From assembly GCF_000814765.1 (NCBI RefSeq), contig NZ_JWIC01000010.1:917706-981705 (forward strand): 64,000 nucleotides of DNA, given 5' to 3'. This document shows positions 46,272 through 56,093 of this stretch, one piece after another. This DNA is from Pseudoalteromonas luteoviolacea. Its GTDB lineage: Bacteria; Pseudomonadota; Gammaproteobacteria; Enterobacterales; Alteromonadaceae. Numbering within the stretch: position 1 is the first letter of the stretch; every line of letters starts with the position of its first letter. Below the pieces are notes generated by a model. It was not told the origin of the DNA and made no database searches. It saw nothing but the letters and a program-made list of their open reading frames with translations. Both the position numbers and the translations under genes were made by a program.

Positions 46272-47240
46272 ATGCGTAGATTACCGCCGGTGTTATTTGA
46301 AGATGGATGCTCTAGAGAATTAGTGTCTCTGATCCGTACTCTTTTGGCAGCCTGTAAAGAGATTTCATTCCGCGTAGGGCAAGGTGCACTGTCAGGTGTG
46401 TTAGGTTCAACCTTAGATGAAAACATCCAAGGTGAGACCCAGAAAAAATTAGACGTCTTATCGAATCAGTTAATCAAAGACATCTTGTTAGAATCTGGTT
46501 ACGTCAAAGCAATTGCTTCTGAAGAAGAAGATTACACCGTCGCGGGCGATCCAAACGCAAAGTATATCGTGTCATTTGATCCACTAGATGGCTCTTCAAA
46601 TACGGATATCAACTCTTTAGTTGGTACCATATTCTCAATCATGGAAGCCCCTGAAGGCTCAGATGCAGCCGATCCAGCTATTTTTATGCAACCCGGTAAA
46701 AACCAAGTTGCAGCAGGCTATGTACTTTATGGCCCTTCAACAACGTTAGCCCTTACCACAGGCAAAGGAACGCGTATCTTTACGTTGGACAAAACACATG
46801 GCAGCTTCTTACTGACTGAAGACTTCGCCAAAATCCCTGAAGATACACAAGAATTTGCCATTAATGCATCCAATCAGCGCCATTGGCAACCTGCTATGAA
46901 AGACTACATTGCAGACGTATTGGCAGGTACTGACGGCCCTAGAGGCAAAAACTTCAATATGCGCTGGATTGCAGCCATGGTGGGAGACGTGCATCGTGTG
47001 CTGTGTCGCGGTGGTCTATTTACCTACCCAGCTGATACTAAGAATCCAGAAAAGCCGTACAAGCTAAGGTTACTTTACGAAGCAAACCCTATGGCCATGC
47101 TTGTCGAGCAAGCGGGTGGCTTGGCACACACTGGTGAGCAGCGCATTCTAGACATTGAACCGAATGCAATCCACCAGCGTGTGGCGGTGATCCTAGGTTC
47201 AAAAAATGAAGTCGAAACTTGCTTGAATTACCACAAGTAA
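46272..47240 (+). CDS. fbp: Class I fructose-1,6-bisphosphatase
   Basis: Fbp hydrolyses fructose 1,6-bisphosphate in gluconeogenesis. 322 residues. The metal and phosphate motif DPLDGSSNTDINSLVGTIF, the allosteric/active-site segment LTEDFAKIPED and the late YEANPMAMLVEQAGG match class I enzymes. AGGATTTTAAAT precedes the ATG. It converges on the 110-residue gene with a 14-bp gap and has no visible terminator. Confidence 0.97.
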   Translation: MRRLPPVLFEDGCSRELVSLIRTLLAACKEISFRVGQGALSGVLGSTLDENIQGETQKKLDVLSNQLIKDILLESGYVKAIASEEEDYTVAGDPNAKYIVSFDPLDGSSNTDINSLVGTIFSIMEAPEGSDAADPAIFMQPGKNQVAAGYVLYGPSTTLALTTGKGTRIFTLDKTHGSFLLTEDFAKIPEDTQEFAINASNQRHWQPAMKDYIADVLAGTDGPRGKNFNMRWIAAMVGDVHRVLCRGGLFTYPADTKNPEKPYKLRLLYEANPMAMLVEQAGGLAHTGEQRILDIEPNAIHQRVAVILGSKNEVETCLNYHK

Positions 47241-47254
47241 GTTAAATCTAAAGG

Positions 47255-47572
47255 TCAATCTAGCAGCGCTAATAAGCGGGTTAGTTTGACCTTATCTAGT
47301 CCTCCCATGACATCTGGGTCAGACAATGCGTAAAGACTCCCCTCTAACTCTCCAACAAGGTATTCTTCACGCTGCAGCAATACACTTGCCCATAGCTCCA
47401 GATCTGATATGCCTATCTCATCATCTATGACACGTTGCAGAACCAGCTTAAAAGTCATTGGCGATAAACTATAAATACCGACCCGTTGCTCACCGCTTAA
47501 CATGATTGAAATCGCCTCATCTCGATGTGTGCCAAACTCGGCAAAGCAGGCAACGGCTTCTAAATAATTCAC
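47255..47572 (-). CDS. Hypothetical protein at the end of the sugar ABC operon
   Basis: About 105 residues from the GTG at 47572, which has GAGAGAGGG just upstream; an earlier GTG at 47587 gives 110. The sequence (NYLEAVACFAEFGTHRDEAISIMLSGEQRVGIYSLSPMTFKLVLQ...) is acidic and mostly helical, without a signal peptide or membrane helix. It lies a few bases after the ATPase gene, so it is probably translated from the same transcript. I do not recognise it. Membership in the transport operon is the only clue to function. Confidence 0.55.
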   Translation of the reverse strand: MNYLEAVACFAEFGTHRDEAISIMLSGEQRVGIYSLSPMTFKLVLQRVIDDEIGISDLELWASVLLQREEYLVGELEGSLYALSDPDVMGGLDKVKLTRLLALLD

Positions 47573-47592
47573 TATACCCTCTCTCACTTTAT

Positions 47593-48381
47593 CTAACTCG
47601 CTTTGGTAATATCGCTTTGAGCGCCAATCATATACGCCAGCAGTTGTGCTTGATTGACTTCATCTATCGCAACATCTGCTATGGTTTGCCCCTCGAATAA
47701 TATCACTGCACGATCGCACAATGCATCTACTTGACGTAAGTTATGACTAATTAACACAATGGCAATCCCTTGCGAGCTCAATAGCCGGATCAATGACACT
47801 AAACGTGCACATTGCTCTGCCCCCAATGCGGCTGTAGGTTCATCCATGATAATAATATCAGCTCCAGCATACACAGCTCGAATGATGGCGATAGCCTGCT
47901 TTTGCCCCCCAGATAACGCGTTGACTGGCGAGTGAATATCAGCCACTGTCATCCCTAGTCGCAATAATAGCTTTTGTGCTTTTCTTGACATCGCTTTTTT
48001 ATCCAACCATCCCAGGGCACGTAAAAATCGATTTCGATGCGCTATTTCACGATTCAAAAATAAATTTTCGACAACACTGAGTTCTTGCACCAAAGCTAAA
48101 TCTTGATGAACGACAGCCATGCCCGCTTTTTGAGAAGCGCTGGGTGAGCTTAACCTCTGCGGCTTTTTCCCGATGTTTATCTGTCCACTATCTGGTTGAG
48201 TTAGCCCAGCGAGTATTTGCACGAGTGTAGACTTGCCAGCCCCATTATCCCCCAGCAACGCAACGACCTCTCCTCGGTTAATCGTAAAATTAACCCCTCT
48301 GAGCACATCAAAACCATCATAACTTTTACATAGCCCACTGACACTTAGCGCGATTTGGTCCAAAGCAGATCGTTGCATCAC
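47593..48381 (-). CDS. Sugar-type ABC transporter ATP-binding protein
   Basis: 262 residues with one nucleotide-binding domain: Walker A GDNGAGKSTL at about 43-52, signature LSGGQKQA, Walker B IIIMDEPTAAL and the switch His in ISHNLRQ. Monosaccharide importers of the Rbs type usually carry two fused domains (about 500 residues); this is the single-domain form seen in Frc-type systems. Its start overlaps the permease stop by 4 bp (GTGA). It energises uptake with the permease and binding protein encoded upstream. Confidence 0.9.
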   Translation of the reverse strand: MMQRSALDQIALSVSGLCKSYDGFDVLRGVNFTINRGEVVALLGDNGAGKSTLVQILAGLTQPDSGQINIGKKPQRLSSPSASQKAGMAVVHQDLALVQELSVVENLFLNREIAHRNRFLRALGWLDKKAMSRKAQKLLLRLGMTVADIHSPVNALSGGQKQAIAIIRAVYAGADIIIMDEPTAALGAEQCARLVSLIRLLSSQGIAIVLISHNLRQVDALCDRAVILFEGQTIADVAIDEVNQAQLLAYMIGAQSDITKAS

Positions 48382-49307
48382 TTTTTCACCTGTGTCGTCA
48401 TAGCAACGGCCATAATTAAAATGGCTCCTTTGACCATCATTTGCTCATTACTTGAAAAGCCACTGAGGATCAGTGCATTATTTATGGCACCGATTAACCA
48501 TACACCGAGTACAACACCGAAAATATTCACACGCCCTCCCAGCAGGTTACCTCCTCCTATGGCTACCGCTGCTATCACCACCATTAAGTCAGACTCACCA
48601 ATTGAGTACCGAGCACTTTGCATTCTAGCGCCATACAGCACCCCAGCGAAGGCACAAAATACCCCACATAAAGTCATTGCCATAATCCGTATTGACGATA
48701 CATTGAGGCCCATATGATATGCAGCAGATTGATCTGTGCCTACCGCGATTAAGTGGCATCCAAAACGTAATTTAGTCAGCACTATGTGTGCAACCAACGC
48801 GCCGCCTCCTACCCACAATATAAGATTAGGCACCCCCAATAAGGCACCATGACCAAACAACTCGATAAATTGAATATTTACAATCGGGAGAGATTGCAGC
48901 CCAGAAAACTGTCTTGCGATCCCTGTCAGTAGCCCAAGCACACCTAAGGTGACAATGAGAGAATGCACCGCCAAATGCTCACACAAATAGCCATTAAATA
49001 CACCAATGGCAGCCCCTAGTAATACCGCCACAAAAACTGCGATGATGACGCCATATTGTGGCAATAACCAAGCCGTCACCAAACCGCATAAAGCGACCAT
49101 GGCGCCAATTGATAGATCAATGCGCCCAACAGATAAAGCAAAGCTCAGCCCAATCGCCATCACGACAATAGGTGCTGTTTGCACAAAAATATTCAGAAAA
49201 TTTGTGATCGTAAAAAAGGCCGTATCTGACAATGTAATAGCAAAAACGAATAGGGAAAAAGCGCACGCATAATACACCAATGAATGCCTATTGAGCTTAC
49301 TGAGCAT
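48378..49307 (-). CDS. Sugar-type ABC transporter permease
   Basis: About 309 residues with eight or more hydrophobic helices, of the RbsC/FrcC branched permease family (GRIDLSIGAMVALCGLVTAW, VVIAAVAIGGGNLLGGRVNIFGVVLGV). Several start codons are clustered: GTG 49313, ATG 49310, ATG 49307; AGAGG spacing favours the last. It overlaps both neighbours, showing tight translational coupling. Inner-membrane channel of the importer; substrate unknown. Confidence 0.9.
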   Translation of the reverse strand: MLSKLNRHSLVYYACAFSLFVFAITLSDTAFFTITNFLNIFVQTAPIVVMAIGLSFALSVGRIDLSIGAMVALCGLVTAWLLPQYGVIIAVFVAVLLGAAIGVFNGYLCEHLAVHSLIVTLGVLGLLTGIARQFSGLQSLPIVNIQFIELFGHGALLGVPNLILWVGGGALVAHIVLTKLRFGCHLIAVGTDQSAAYHMGLNVSSIRIMAMTLCGVFCAFAGVLYGARMQSARYSIGESDLMVVIAAVAIGGGNLLGGRVNIFGVVLGVWLIGAINNALILSGFSSNEQMMVKGAILIMAVAMTTQVKK

Positions 49308-50406
49308 CATCACCTCTGTCAGATAAAGGGCTGGCTAATATTGACTGTTTGAGCGCGGTTTGCAAAATAGCCGGAAGCGGGGTTTGAAATGCGAGCTGCC
49401 ATGAAGCTTCAATATTTTGGTGAGTCACTAAATTATAACTGACTTGAGTATATTTCGGCGTAGTATCTCCAATCGCAGCGCCGGCGCCAATTCTGGCCAT
49501 AAGGGTCCCTATTTCAAAAGGGCGGTCTGATACCGTACCGTACATATTGCCATGTAATGCCATATCAATGAGGTTATTCGTACCAAGGTCATGGGTGATC
49601 ACTTTAATATCTTTCCGATTTGCAATCCTTAATGCCTCAATCACGCCTTCTGCAGCCGCGTCCCAAGATACGTAAATCGCTTTAATACTGGGATTTTGAA
49701 TAATCATGGCCGCCGTCAGCTGCGCTGTTTGGCTTTTTTTGACAAAGCCCTTTTTTACACTCAGCTGTATTTCACTATATTGTTTAAGCGCCTGTACAAA
49801 AGCATCATCACGTTGATTAGTAATGTAGTAATCTGCGTCATGAAAAATCATCCCGACTTCCCCTCGGGCGGCGACGGCTTGGGCAACTAATTTTGCAGCG
49901 GCTTGCCCCATTCCCTTAATGTTGACGCCCACTAAGCCAGCATAATCTTCACCATGACTAAAACCAATAATTGGGTTACTCAGCAACACCAACTGCGTAC
50001 CTGCTTTACTTAAACGCAAATAACTTGGCTTTGAACTTAAGCCATCAATGCTCAGGGATAACACGATATCAGGCTGTAATACTGCTAAAGTCTCCAAATC
50101 ACTTATCTGCTTAGCAGGATCATAATGTGCCTCGGTGACTGCCAATAACTCTATACCCAAACGTTGAAACTCTTTTTTAGCGCCCGAGGTAACCGCATTT
50201 ATCCAAGGGCTAGAGCCATGCCATGCCATAACCGCGGTGAGTTTTGCCTTATATATTTGTGCTTCTTGCTGTTGAGATAAGAGGTATTCGGCACTATCTT
50301 TCGCCAACGCCACGAAACTCATGGCAAAAGAGCACATCCAAATGGCTATTAACTGCCAATGAAAATACTGGCCCCAGTCATTCGAAATTGAGTAGCGGCG
50401 CTTCAC
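49297..50406 (-). CDS. Periplasmic sugar-binding protein of the ABC importer
   Basis: 369 residues. A signal peptide (hydrophobic LIAIWMCSFAMSFVALA) precedes the mature protein. The fold is the two-lobed type I periplasmic binding protein (Peripla_BP_4-like): LTAVMAWHGSSPWINAVTSGAKKEF, then QISDLETLAVLQPDIVLSL, GVNIKGMGQAAAKL, and the hinge region VSWDAAAEGVIEALR. GTG is the start, with AAAGGAA eight bases upstream. It is the first gene of the operon. The ligand cannot be read from sequence; no sugar kinase or isomerase gene is adjacent. Confidence 0.85.
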   Translation of the reverse strand: MKRRYSISNDWGQYFHWQLIAIWMCSFAMSFVALAKDSAEYLLSQQQEAQIYKAKLTAVMAWHGSSPWINAVTSGAKKEFQRLGIELLAVTEAHYDPAKQISDLETLAVLQPDIVLSLSIDGLSSKPSYLRLSKAGTQLVLLSNPIIGFSHGEDYAGLVGVNIKGMGQAAAKLVAQAVAARGEVGMIFHDADYYITNQRDDAFVQALKQYSEIQLSVKKGFVKKSQTAQLTAAMIIQNPSIKAIYVSWDAAAEGVIEALRIANRKDIKVITHDLGTNNLIDMALHGNMYGTVSDRPFEIGTLMARIGAGAAIGDTTPKYTQVSYNLVTHQNIEASWQLAFQTPLPAILQTALKQSILASPLSDRGDDAQ

Positions 50407-50440
50407 TGAATAGTTCCTTTAATGAAAACCTGAATACGTA

Positions 50441-50472
50441 CATTTGATCAGCACTCTGATGTTTGTCAAATG
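50441..50472. promoter_or_regulatory. Inverted repeat upstream of the ABC operon
   Basis: CATTTGA / TCAAATG arms 18 nt apart, 35 bp upstream of the binding-protein gene and 129 bp from the ROK gene. A candidate operator for the adjacent ROK-family regulator. Confidence 0.35.
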
Positions 50473-50600
50473 ATTTTACTTACCTTCTCACGATGAGACC
50501 TCGCATATACCTTTTAAACTATTCGAAAATAACGCCATGTGTAATAAGATAGACACTCAAAAACATGGTATCTATATACATAAATTAAAAAGGGTTCACA

Positions 50601-51794
50601 GTGAAAGGGTCAAACGCTAAACAGAATAAAGCCATTAACTTACGTTTAGTTTTGACGCAGATTGTCACACTTGGCCCTATTTCGCGCGCAGATATTGCGC
50701 GAAATACGTTACTGACCAAACAAACAATTACAAACATGGTCGAAGAGCTGATCGCGATTAACCTCGTTGAAGAAATGGGCATAAAACGTTCTGAGGGCGC
50801 TGGCAAACCTTCTAAAATGCTGTGTCTAAATAAACATGCTGCATTTACTTGCGCTATCCGTATTACCCCAGAACGATTAGAGTTGGGACTGTATTACCTG
50901 AATGGTGAATGCCATAGTACTATCACTAAACAACTCACTTCCCCACTGAGAGCGACAGATATTAGGCATGTGTTAGAACAGTTTATTGCGACAAATAATA
51001 TCAGCATGCAAACGATCTTAGCTGGCGGCCTGTCAATTAATACCAGGCAAGGAGATGTGATATCTCAACATCAACTCAACCAGACATTACAAGCTCAGCT
51101 CAGTGAGCTACTACACCTTCCTATCGCTTTAGAAAGTACCGCATCAGCATGTGCTGCATATCAAATGTTATTCGGTGAAGCAAAAACACTTCATAATTTT
51201 GTCTATATTCATATTGGTAACAAAGTGGAAGCTGCGGTTGTATACGATAGGCAAATCATGCTTGGTCAAAATGGCTTAACAGGCGCCATAGGTGATATGT
51301 TTGTCACGCCAGAGCACAATGAAAAAACGGGAGAGCTTGGCAAACTCAATGAATTCTCCTCTCTTGACTCCCTCGCTACTTTTGTTGCAAATAGCCCTGA
51401 AGCCGCTATTCCCCTCAATACGCTGGACCCAACAAAACATGTAAAATGTGCAGCCTGGATAGCCCAAGCCACGGAGCCACTTAGAATTGCTATTCACACT
51501 CTGGAGTCTTTACTCAATACTCAAACCATCATTTTAGGCAGTGATCTCGGTGAAACATGTCTAGATAAGCTGATACGCACACTCAGACCTTTTATTCCCT
51601 CTATTGCTCAACTAGGAAAGAGAGATATCGTCAGGCTCATTAAAGTGCCAAATATCAATAGTGTCGCCTTATCTGGCGTAGCCACACTACCTTTGCATGC
51701 TGCGTTGAGTAATAAAAATATGCAAACACTCTATATGCCCAAACTGTTTCAAGGTACTCCATTACAAGAACGTGTTTTTCTTCGCCAAAATTAA
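50601..51794 (+). CDS. ROK-family transcriptional regulator lacking the zinc motif
   Basis: 397 residues. The N-terminal winged helix (GPISRADIARNTLLTKQTITNMVEELIAINLVEE) and GAGKPSKML resemble NagC, Mlc and XylR repressors. A C-terminal ROK domain follows, but the conserved CxCGxxGCxE zinc site is absent: the region after GLTGAIGDMFV has no cysteines. ROK regulators bind sugars or sugar phosphates in this domain. It is divergent from the sugar ABC operon, which it probably controls. GTG start preceded by AAGGGTTCACA. Confidence 0.85.
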   Translation: MKGSNAKQNKAINLRLVLTQIVTLGPISRADIARNTLLTKQTITNMVEELIAINLVEEMGIKRSEGAGKPSKMLCLNKHAAFTCAIRITPERLELGLYYLNGECHSTITKQLTSPLRATDIRHVLEQFIATNNISMQTILAGGLSINTRQGDVISQHQLNQTLQAQLSELLHLPIALESTASACAAYQMLFGEAKTLHNFVYIHIGNKVEAAVVYDRQIMLGQNGLTGAIGDMFVTPEHNEKTGELGKLNEFSSLDSLATFVANSPEAAIPLNTLDPTKHVKCAAWIAQATEPLRIAIHTLESLLNTQTIILGSDLGETCLDKLIRTLRPFIPSIAQLGKRDIVRLIKVPNINSVALSGVATLPLHAALSNKNMQTLYMPKLFQGTPLQERVFLRQN

Positions 51795-51809
51795 TACTGT
51801 TCATCGCAT

Positions 51810-52646
51810 TTAACGGCTGGTAGTGATTGGAAGATCTTCTAACCCACCCCACTCGCTCCAGGAACCATCATATACCTGCAGCTTTTTGTAACCGCATTCA
51901 GTTGCAACCAAAGCTAAAATACATGCGGTGATCCCGGATCCACAGCTAAACTGTAAGGTGGCATCGTATGACATAGCACCTAATGTTTTCAATTGCTGTG
52001 CAATCTCCACGATAGGTCGCAATAAGCCTTGCTCCGTCAGCAAGCTGCTATAAGGTAAATTCACGCTATTTGGGATATGACCCTGACGCATTCCCAAACG
52101 CGGTTCGACACCTTGCCCTGCGAAGCGTGCCGCACCTCTGGCATCAAACAGCAAGGTATCTGGGCAATCGATGCCAGACAAAACCGAATGCTTGTCTATA
52201 AAATAGTGCGGTTGTGGGTCTGCTGTAAAATCACCTAATGCCTGAGCACACGCATACTCAGTCACAGTCTCAAAGTCACATGATTGCCAATACTTTAGTC
52301 CACCGTCTAAAACAAAGACTTGATCAAACCCCATTGACTTAAACATCCACCAAGCTCTTGCTGCGCTAAATAAACCTTTATCATCATAAACCACGATTGT
52401 ATCGCTATGATTAATACCGAGTTGACGTACTTCTGCTTGGAACACATTCGATGAACACATCATGTTAGGGAAAGCACTTTCATGATCGCTAAAGGTATGG
52501 CTGATATCAAAGCGCAGCGCACCAGGAATAATTGCTTTAGGTTGGTAAGTTCCCTGCTGACCGGGCTTTATTATCCCCGCATCAAGAATGATCAATTCTT
52601 GCAGGTTTTCATATACCCACTGACTGCTTTTTAAGTTTTTTGCCAT
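51810..52646 (-). CDS. sseA: 3-mercaptopyruvate sulfurtransferase (SseA type)
   Basis: 278 residues with two rhodanese domains. The active-site Cys lies in SCGSGITACI; the CGSGIT loop is the signature of mercaptopyruvate sulfurtransferases rather than thiosulfate rhodaneses. The inactive N-terminal domain carries GALRFDISHTFSDHESAFPNMMCS, and the second domain LFDARGAARFAG. The enzyme moves sulfur from 3-mercaptopyruvate to thiols or cyanide. Cytoplasmic, no signal peptide. Monocistronic. Confidence 0.9.
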   Translation of the reverse strand: MAKNLKSSQWVYENLQELIILDAGIIKPGQQGTYQPKAIIPGALRFDISHTFSDHESAFPNMMCSSNVFQAEVRQLGINHSDTIVVYDDKGLFSAARAWWMFKSMGFDQVFVLDGGLKYWQSCDFETVTEYACAQALGDFTADPQPHYFIDKHSVLSGIDCPDTLLFDARGAARFAGQGVEPRLGMRQGHIPNSVNLPYSSLLTEQGLLRPIVEIAQQLKTLGAMSYDATLQFSCGSGITACILALVATECGYKKLQVYDGSWSEWGGLEDLPITTSR

Positions 52647-52736
52647 TTTCGAACACTTATTTAATTACTTCCGGTTAAATTCCAATAAAGCAAACGCTAT
52701 ACTAGGGCGCTTTAATGTATATCGCAAATATAATGT

Positions 52737-53741
52737 ATGGGTAGTAAAGTCATTGTTTCAGGTCAAGTAAACGGCGCTATTTTAGCTGTTTTACCAAAAT
52801 TTATCGGGGATGCCATTAACACCCTGCCAGCCTTGGAACTACTAAAAACCCTGTACCCTAAAAAACGTATATACGTTTTAGGTAGGCCATTTATGGCCAG
52901 CTTATTTTCTCGTGCTGAGCAATATGGCGTAGAGTTCATGGCAGACAAACGTCATTGTCATGATGAGCCACACACCATTCTAAAAATGGCTGGTCTACTC
53001 AAGAAACACAATATCTCTGTTGCAGTATTGTTTAGAGGCTCTTTACGTGACGCACTGCTGCTAAAACTTGCCAGTATCAAAACAGTCATCGGCTACGCAC
53101 AGAATGCTCGAAGCCCATTATTAAGTCATGCATTAAAACTCAACCCATGTGAACATTATATTTATCGTTATTGCCAGCTGGTCAACGAGCCCCATGGCAA
53201 GCCCTTTGAAACCTTTAGTAAACCCGCTCTCACGCCCAAAGCATTACAGCAGCCGCTTAAAGGTAAGCTAAAAATAGCACTTTACCTTGGTGGGGCAATA
53301 AAAGGACACCGGTGTTACCCTCATGATTTATCACTCGCGTTACTCAAGCGATTAAGTGCACATCAAGATATACATCTTTACCTATTAGGTGATGACGCCG
53401 AACGAGATGAGATGGAAGTGCTCACACAAGAAACCGGTCAGCAAAGCAACTCAGTGACGAATTTAGCAGGTCGCATGACATTAGACATATTAGTCGACAC
53501 GATTGGTGATATGGATGCGATGATCTCGATTGATTCGGGGCCAATGCATATTGCAGCTGCTTGTAACACCCCCTGTGTTGCCATCATTGGTCAAGGTACA
53601 TCTCCTTGGTCTATCGTCGCACCAAAACAACAAAACCTAATCGCACTTCATCACCAATCAATGTCGTTATTTGAGTCACAAATGATAAGAGACATTTCGC
53701 CAGAAGCCATCAATAAAGCGCTCTTTGAACTTATCAAATAA
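52737..53741 (+). CDS. Glycosyltransferase family 9 (heptosyltransferase-like)
   Basis: 334 residues with the two Rossmann-like domains of GT9. The N-terminal ILAVLPKFIGDAINTLPAL corresponds to the family's GD motif near the acceptor site, and the C-terminal SIDSGPMHIAAACNTPCVAIIG is the donor-binding signature. Such enzymes add ADP-heptose to lipopolysaccharide core. No other lipopolysaccharide gene is near, so WaaF- or WaaC-type function is only a guess. No strong ribosome site precedes the ATG. Confidence 0.82.
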   Translation: MGSKVIVSGQVNGAILAVLPKFIGDAINTLPALELLKTLYPKKRIYVLGRPFMASLFSRAEQYGVEFMADKRHCHDEPHTILKMAGLLKKHNISVAVLFRGSLRDALLLKLASIKTVIGYAQNARSPLLSHALKLNPCEHYIYRYCQLVNEPHGKPFETFSKPALTPKALQQPLKGKLKIALYLGGAIKGHRCYPHDLSLALLKRLSAHQDIHLYLLGDDAERDEMEVLTQETGQQSNSVTNLAGRMTLDILVDTIGDMDAMISIDSGPMHIAAACNTPCVAIIGQGTSPWSIVAPKQQNLIALHHQSMSLFESQMIRDISPEAINKALFELIK

Positions 53742-53753
53742 CGCTTTAGCACC

Positions 53754-56066
53754 TTACACTGCTTTGTGATATTGGCCTAACCATTGTGTGAAATCATCTG
53801 CCTTTAAAGGCCGACTTAAATAATAACCTTGTGCATAATCGCATTTCATCTCTTCCAATAGTGTCAATGACTCTGCATCTTCTACGCCCTCGGCGACCAC
53901 AGAAAACCCGAGTTGGTGACCCAAGCTGATCGTTGAACGGACAATACATTGATCTTGATGTGACCCTGCCAATTTTAAGATAAATACCTTATCGAGTTTC
54001 AATTCATCAATTGGTAGCATTTTAAGTCGTCCCAAAGAAGTTTGCCCAACACCATAATCATCCAGCGAAATATGCACGCCGATTTCTTTAAGTGCAATTA
54101 ACGCGGCTATCCCTTTTTCCTCATTTTCTATCATATCCCGCTCTGTCAGTTCAATCGTGATCAAGTTTGCTGGTACAGAGTAAGTATTTAACATGGCCTG
54201 CAAATGAGGTATGAAATCGATATCTGCAATATCTTGAGCGGATACATTAATGGCCGCTTTCATCGTTAAACCTTGTGCTGTCCAAACCGATATTTGCGAT
54301 ATAACCGTTTTCAACACCCACTGCGTCAAATCAACGATTAAACCTGATTGCTCAGCTAGATCGATAAATAACTCTGGAGACACCCAATCCCCATTGGTCC
54401 GTTTCCAACGGATCAAGGACTCAACCTTATCTACCGCGCCCGTACGCATATTTAGTTTCGGTTGATATGTCATAAAAAGCTGACCGTCATCTGCAACCAA
54501 TGCTTGCTTTAGTTCATCAACGATTTCAAGCCGTTCCAGATATGCTTCATCTTCTCCAGTTTGATAAAAATAAACATCTTCTACACCGTGAGAAGCATTA
54601 TCAGCTGCAATCAAAGCACGTCGTATACTGTCGTCAGCATTATCAGCTTGTTCAGGGATGTGGATCACACCCACACTAAAGCGCAAATTGATATCAAAAT
54701 TATGAACGGTATAACTGGGAGTCAATTTATTTAAGAAGTTATCTACGCACTGCGCCATAGTCGAGTCTGGTTTTGCTAAGAGAACGGTTAAGAACTCATC
54801 TCCACCAAGTCTGACATTCAGCCCTTCAAAATCGGCGGTGACCTGCTCGATACGCGCTGCAACCGCTTGTATACAGCTATCACCTATGCGAGGTCCTAAC
54901 TTGTCATTGATGTGCCTAAGTCCTTTAATATCTAACACCAATAAATAATAAACTTGCTCTGTCGAAAACAAAGCATCCAAGATAGGTAACGCTGAAGTGC
55001 GATTGTAAAAACCAGTCAGTACGTCGTGACTTGCTTGATAGCGAATTTTCTTCTCACGAGCTTGAATGTCATCTCCCATCTCATGAAAGGCATCCACCAG
55101 TTGGCAAATTTCTTTGGTTGGACGGGTTTCATGGATTTGCGCATTATAATCGCCTTTTGCGAATCGCCTTGCCATAACCGTCAGCTGCTGCAGAGGCGTT
55201 GCTAAATTGCGCGCCAAAAAGCCACTGGTGACAAAACCGAATAGCATGGTAATACATGAGAGAAAAACAATGGTCAGTACGAGTTGGTCAAACTCCTCAT
55301 ACTCAGCTCGTAGATCGGCACTGAGTACCAAACTAACAGGTACTTTCGTTAATGATGGGAGCGCGACTTCCGCGTTCACATACAAAGGGTATTCACCTAA
55401 CCAGCGACTAATTTTCTGCTCGTGAAGATAGGCAAACAAATCACGGTCTTCAGGCAGTTGAATGGAACTGGCTTTCATGCGCTCACCCTGACTGATAAAG
55501 CTCATCTCCATCCCTGTTAGGCCTTTTAATTGCTGTGCAATTGGCTCATCAACCACAAAACCCACAATCGTAAATGCGATGGTTCTTGGCGCTTTGACTG
55601 GTAAAATAATGGCTTGATATAGCTTTTTATCCAAAACCACAAAAGCAGAACGCTCCTGATGAGCCAATAACTCTTTAACCAAAGGCCTCATATCCTGAGG
55701 CAACTCAAGTTGATTTTGGTTAGTGGAAATCAGCTTTCCTCGCATATCCAATAGCAGCATCAGTTCAGCATTGATTCTTTGACTATGATTAAATAAAACA
55801 CTGCTGATTGTAGATGCATCTCTCGTTGCAACAGCTTGCTTGAAACCAAAATCTTGAGTTAACACTGAAGCGGCTGTGACCAGTAGTCGCTCACGCGCCA
55901 CCAAATACTGCTGATAGACGCTTTGCGCTTTTTGAATATCTTGCTGAACTTGACGCTCTTTAAACTCACTCGTAGACCACCAAAAGCCCGCAAGACTGGC
56001 CACTGCGGTGATCAGTACGAGACCGACACACAGTACAATAATTCGGTTTTTAAAACTTGTGCCCAT
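53754..56066 (-). CDS. Membrane GGDEF-EAL cyclic-di-GMP protein
   Basis: 770 residues. Helices at about 8-28 and 262-285 bracket a periplasmic sensor domain; HAMP follows (about 285-335). The GGDEF site LGGDEFL is canonical at 421-425, so diguanylate cyclase activity is possible. The EAL domain has ESL at 549-551 in place of EAL, but the catalytic ELTE, DDYGVG, LKLDK, VAEGVED and QGYYLSRP motifs are largely intact, so phosphodiesterase activity may remain. AAAGGAAC precedes the ATG. The gene is monocistronic. Confidence 0.9.
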   Translation of the reverse strand: MGTSFKNRIIVLCVGLVLITAVASLAGFWWSTSEFKERQVQQDIQKAQSVYQQYLVARERLLVTAASVLTQDFGFKQAVATRDASTISSVLFNHSQRINAELMLLLDMRGKLISTNQNQLELPQDMRPLVKELLAHQERSAFVVLDKKLYQAIILPVKAPRTIAFTIVGFVVDEPIAQQLKGLTGMEMSFISQGERMKASSIQLPEDRDLFAYLHEQKISRWLGEYPLYVNAEVALPSLTKVPVSLVLSADLRAEYEEFDQLVLTIVFLSCITMLFGFVTSGFLARNLATPLQQLTVMARRFAKGDYNAQIHETRPTKEICQLVDAFHEMGDDIQAREKKIRYQASHDVLTGFYNRTSALPILDALFSTEQVYYLLVLDIKGLRHINDKLGPRIGDSCIQAVAARIEQVTADFEGLNVRLGGDEFLTVLLAKPDSTMAQCVDNFLNKLTPSYTVHNFDINLRFSVGVIHIPEQADNADDSIRRALIAADNASHGVEDVYFYQTGEDEAYLERLEIVDELKQALVADDGQLFMTYQPKLNMRTGAVDKVESLIRWKRTNGDWVSPELFIDLAEQSGLIVDLTQWVLKTVISQISVWTAQGLTMKAAINVSAQDIADIDFIPHLQAMLNTYSVPANLITIELTERDMIENEEKGIAALIALKEIGVHISLDDYGVGQTSLGRLKMLPIDELKLDKVFILKLAGSHQDQCIVRSTISLGHQLGFSVVAEGVEDAESLTLLEEMKCDYAQGYYLSRPLKADDFTQWLGQYHKAV

Positions 56067-56093
56067 AATGTTCCTTTACTATACCAATGAGTT

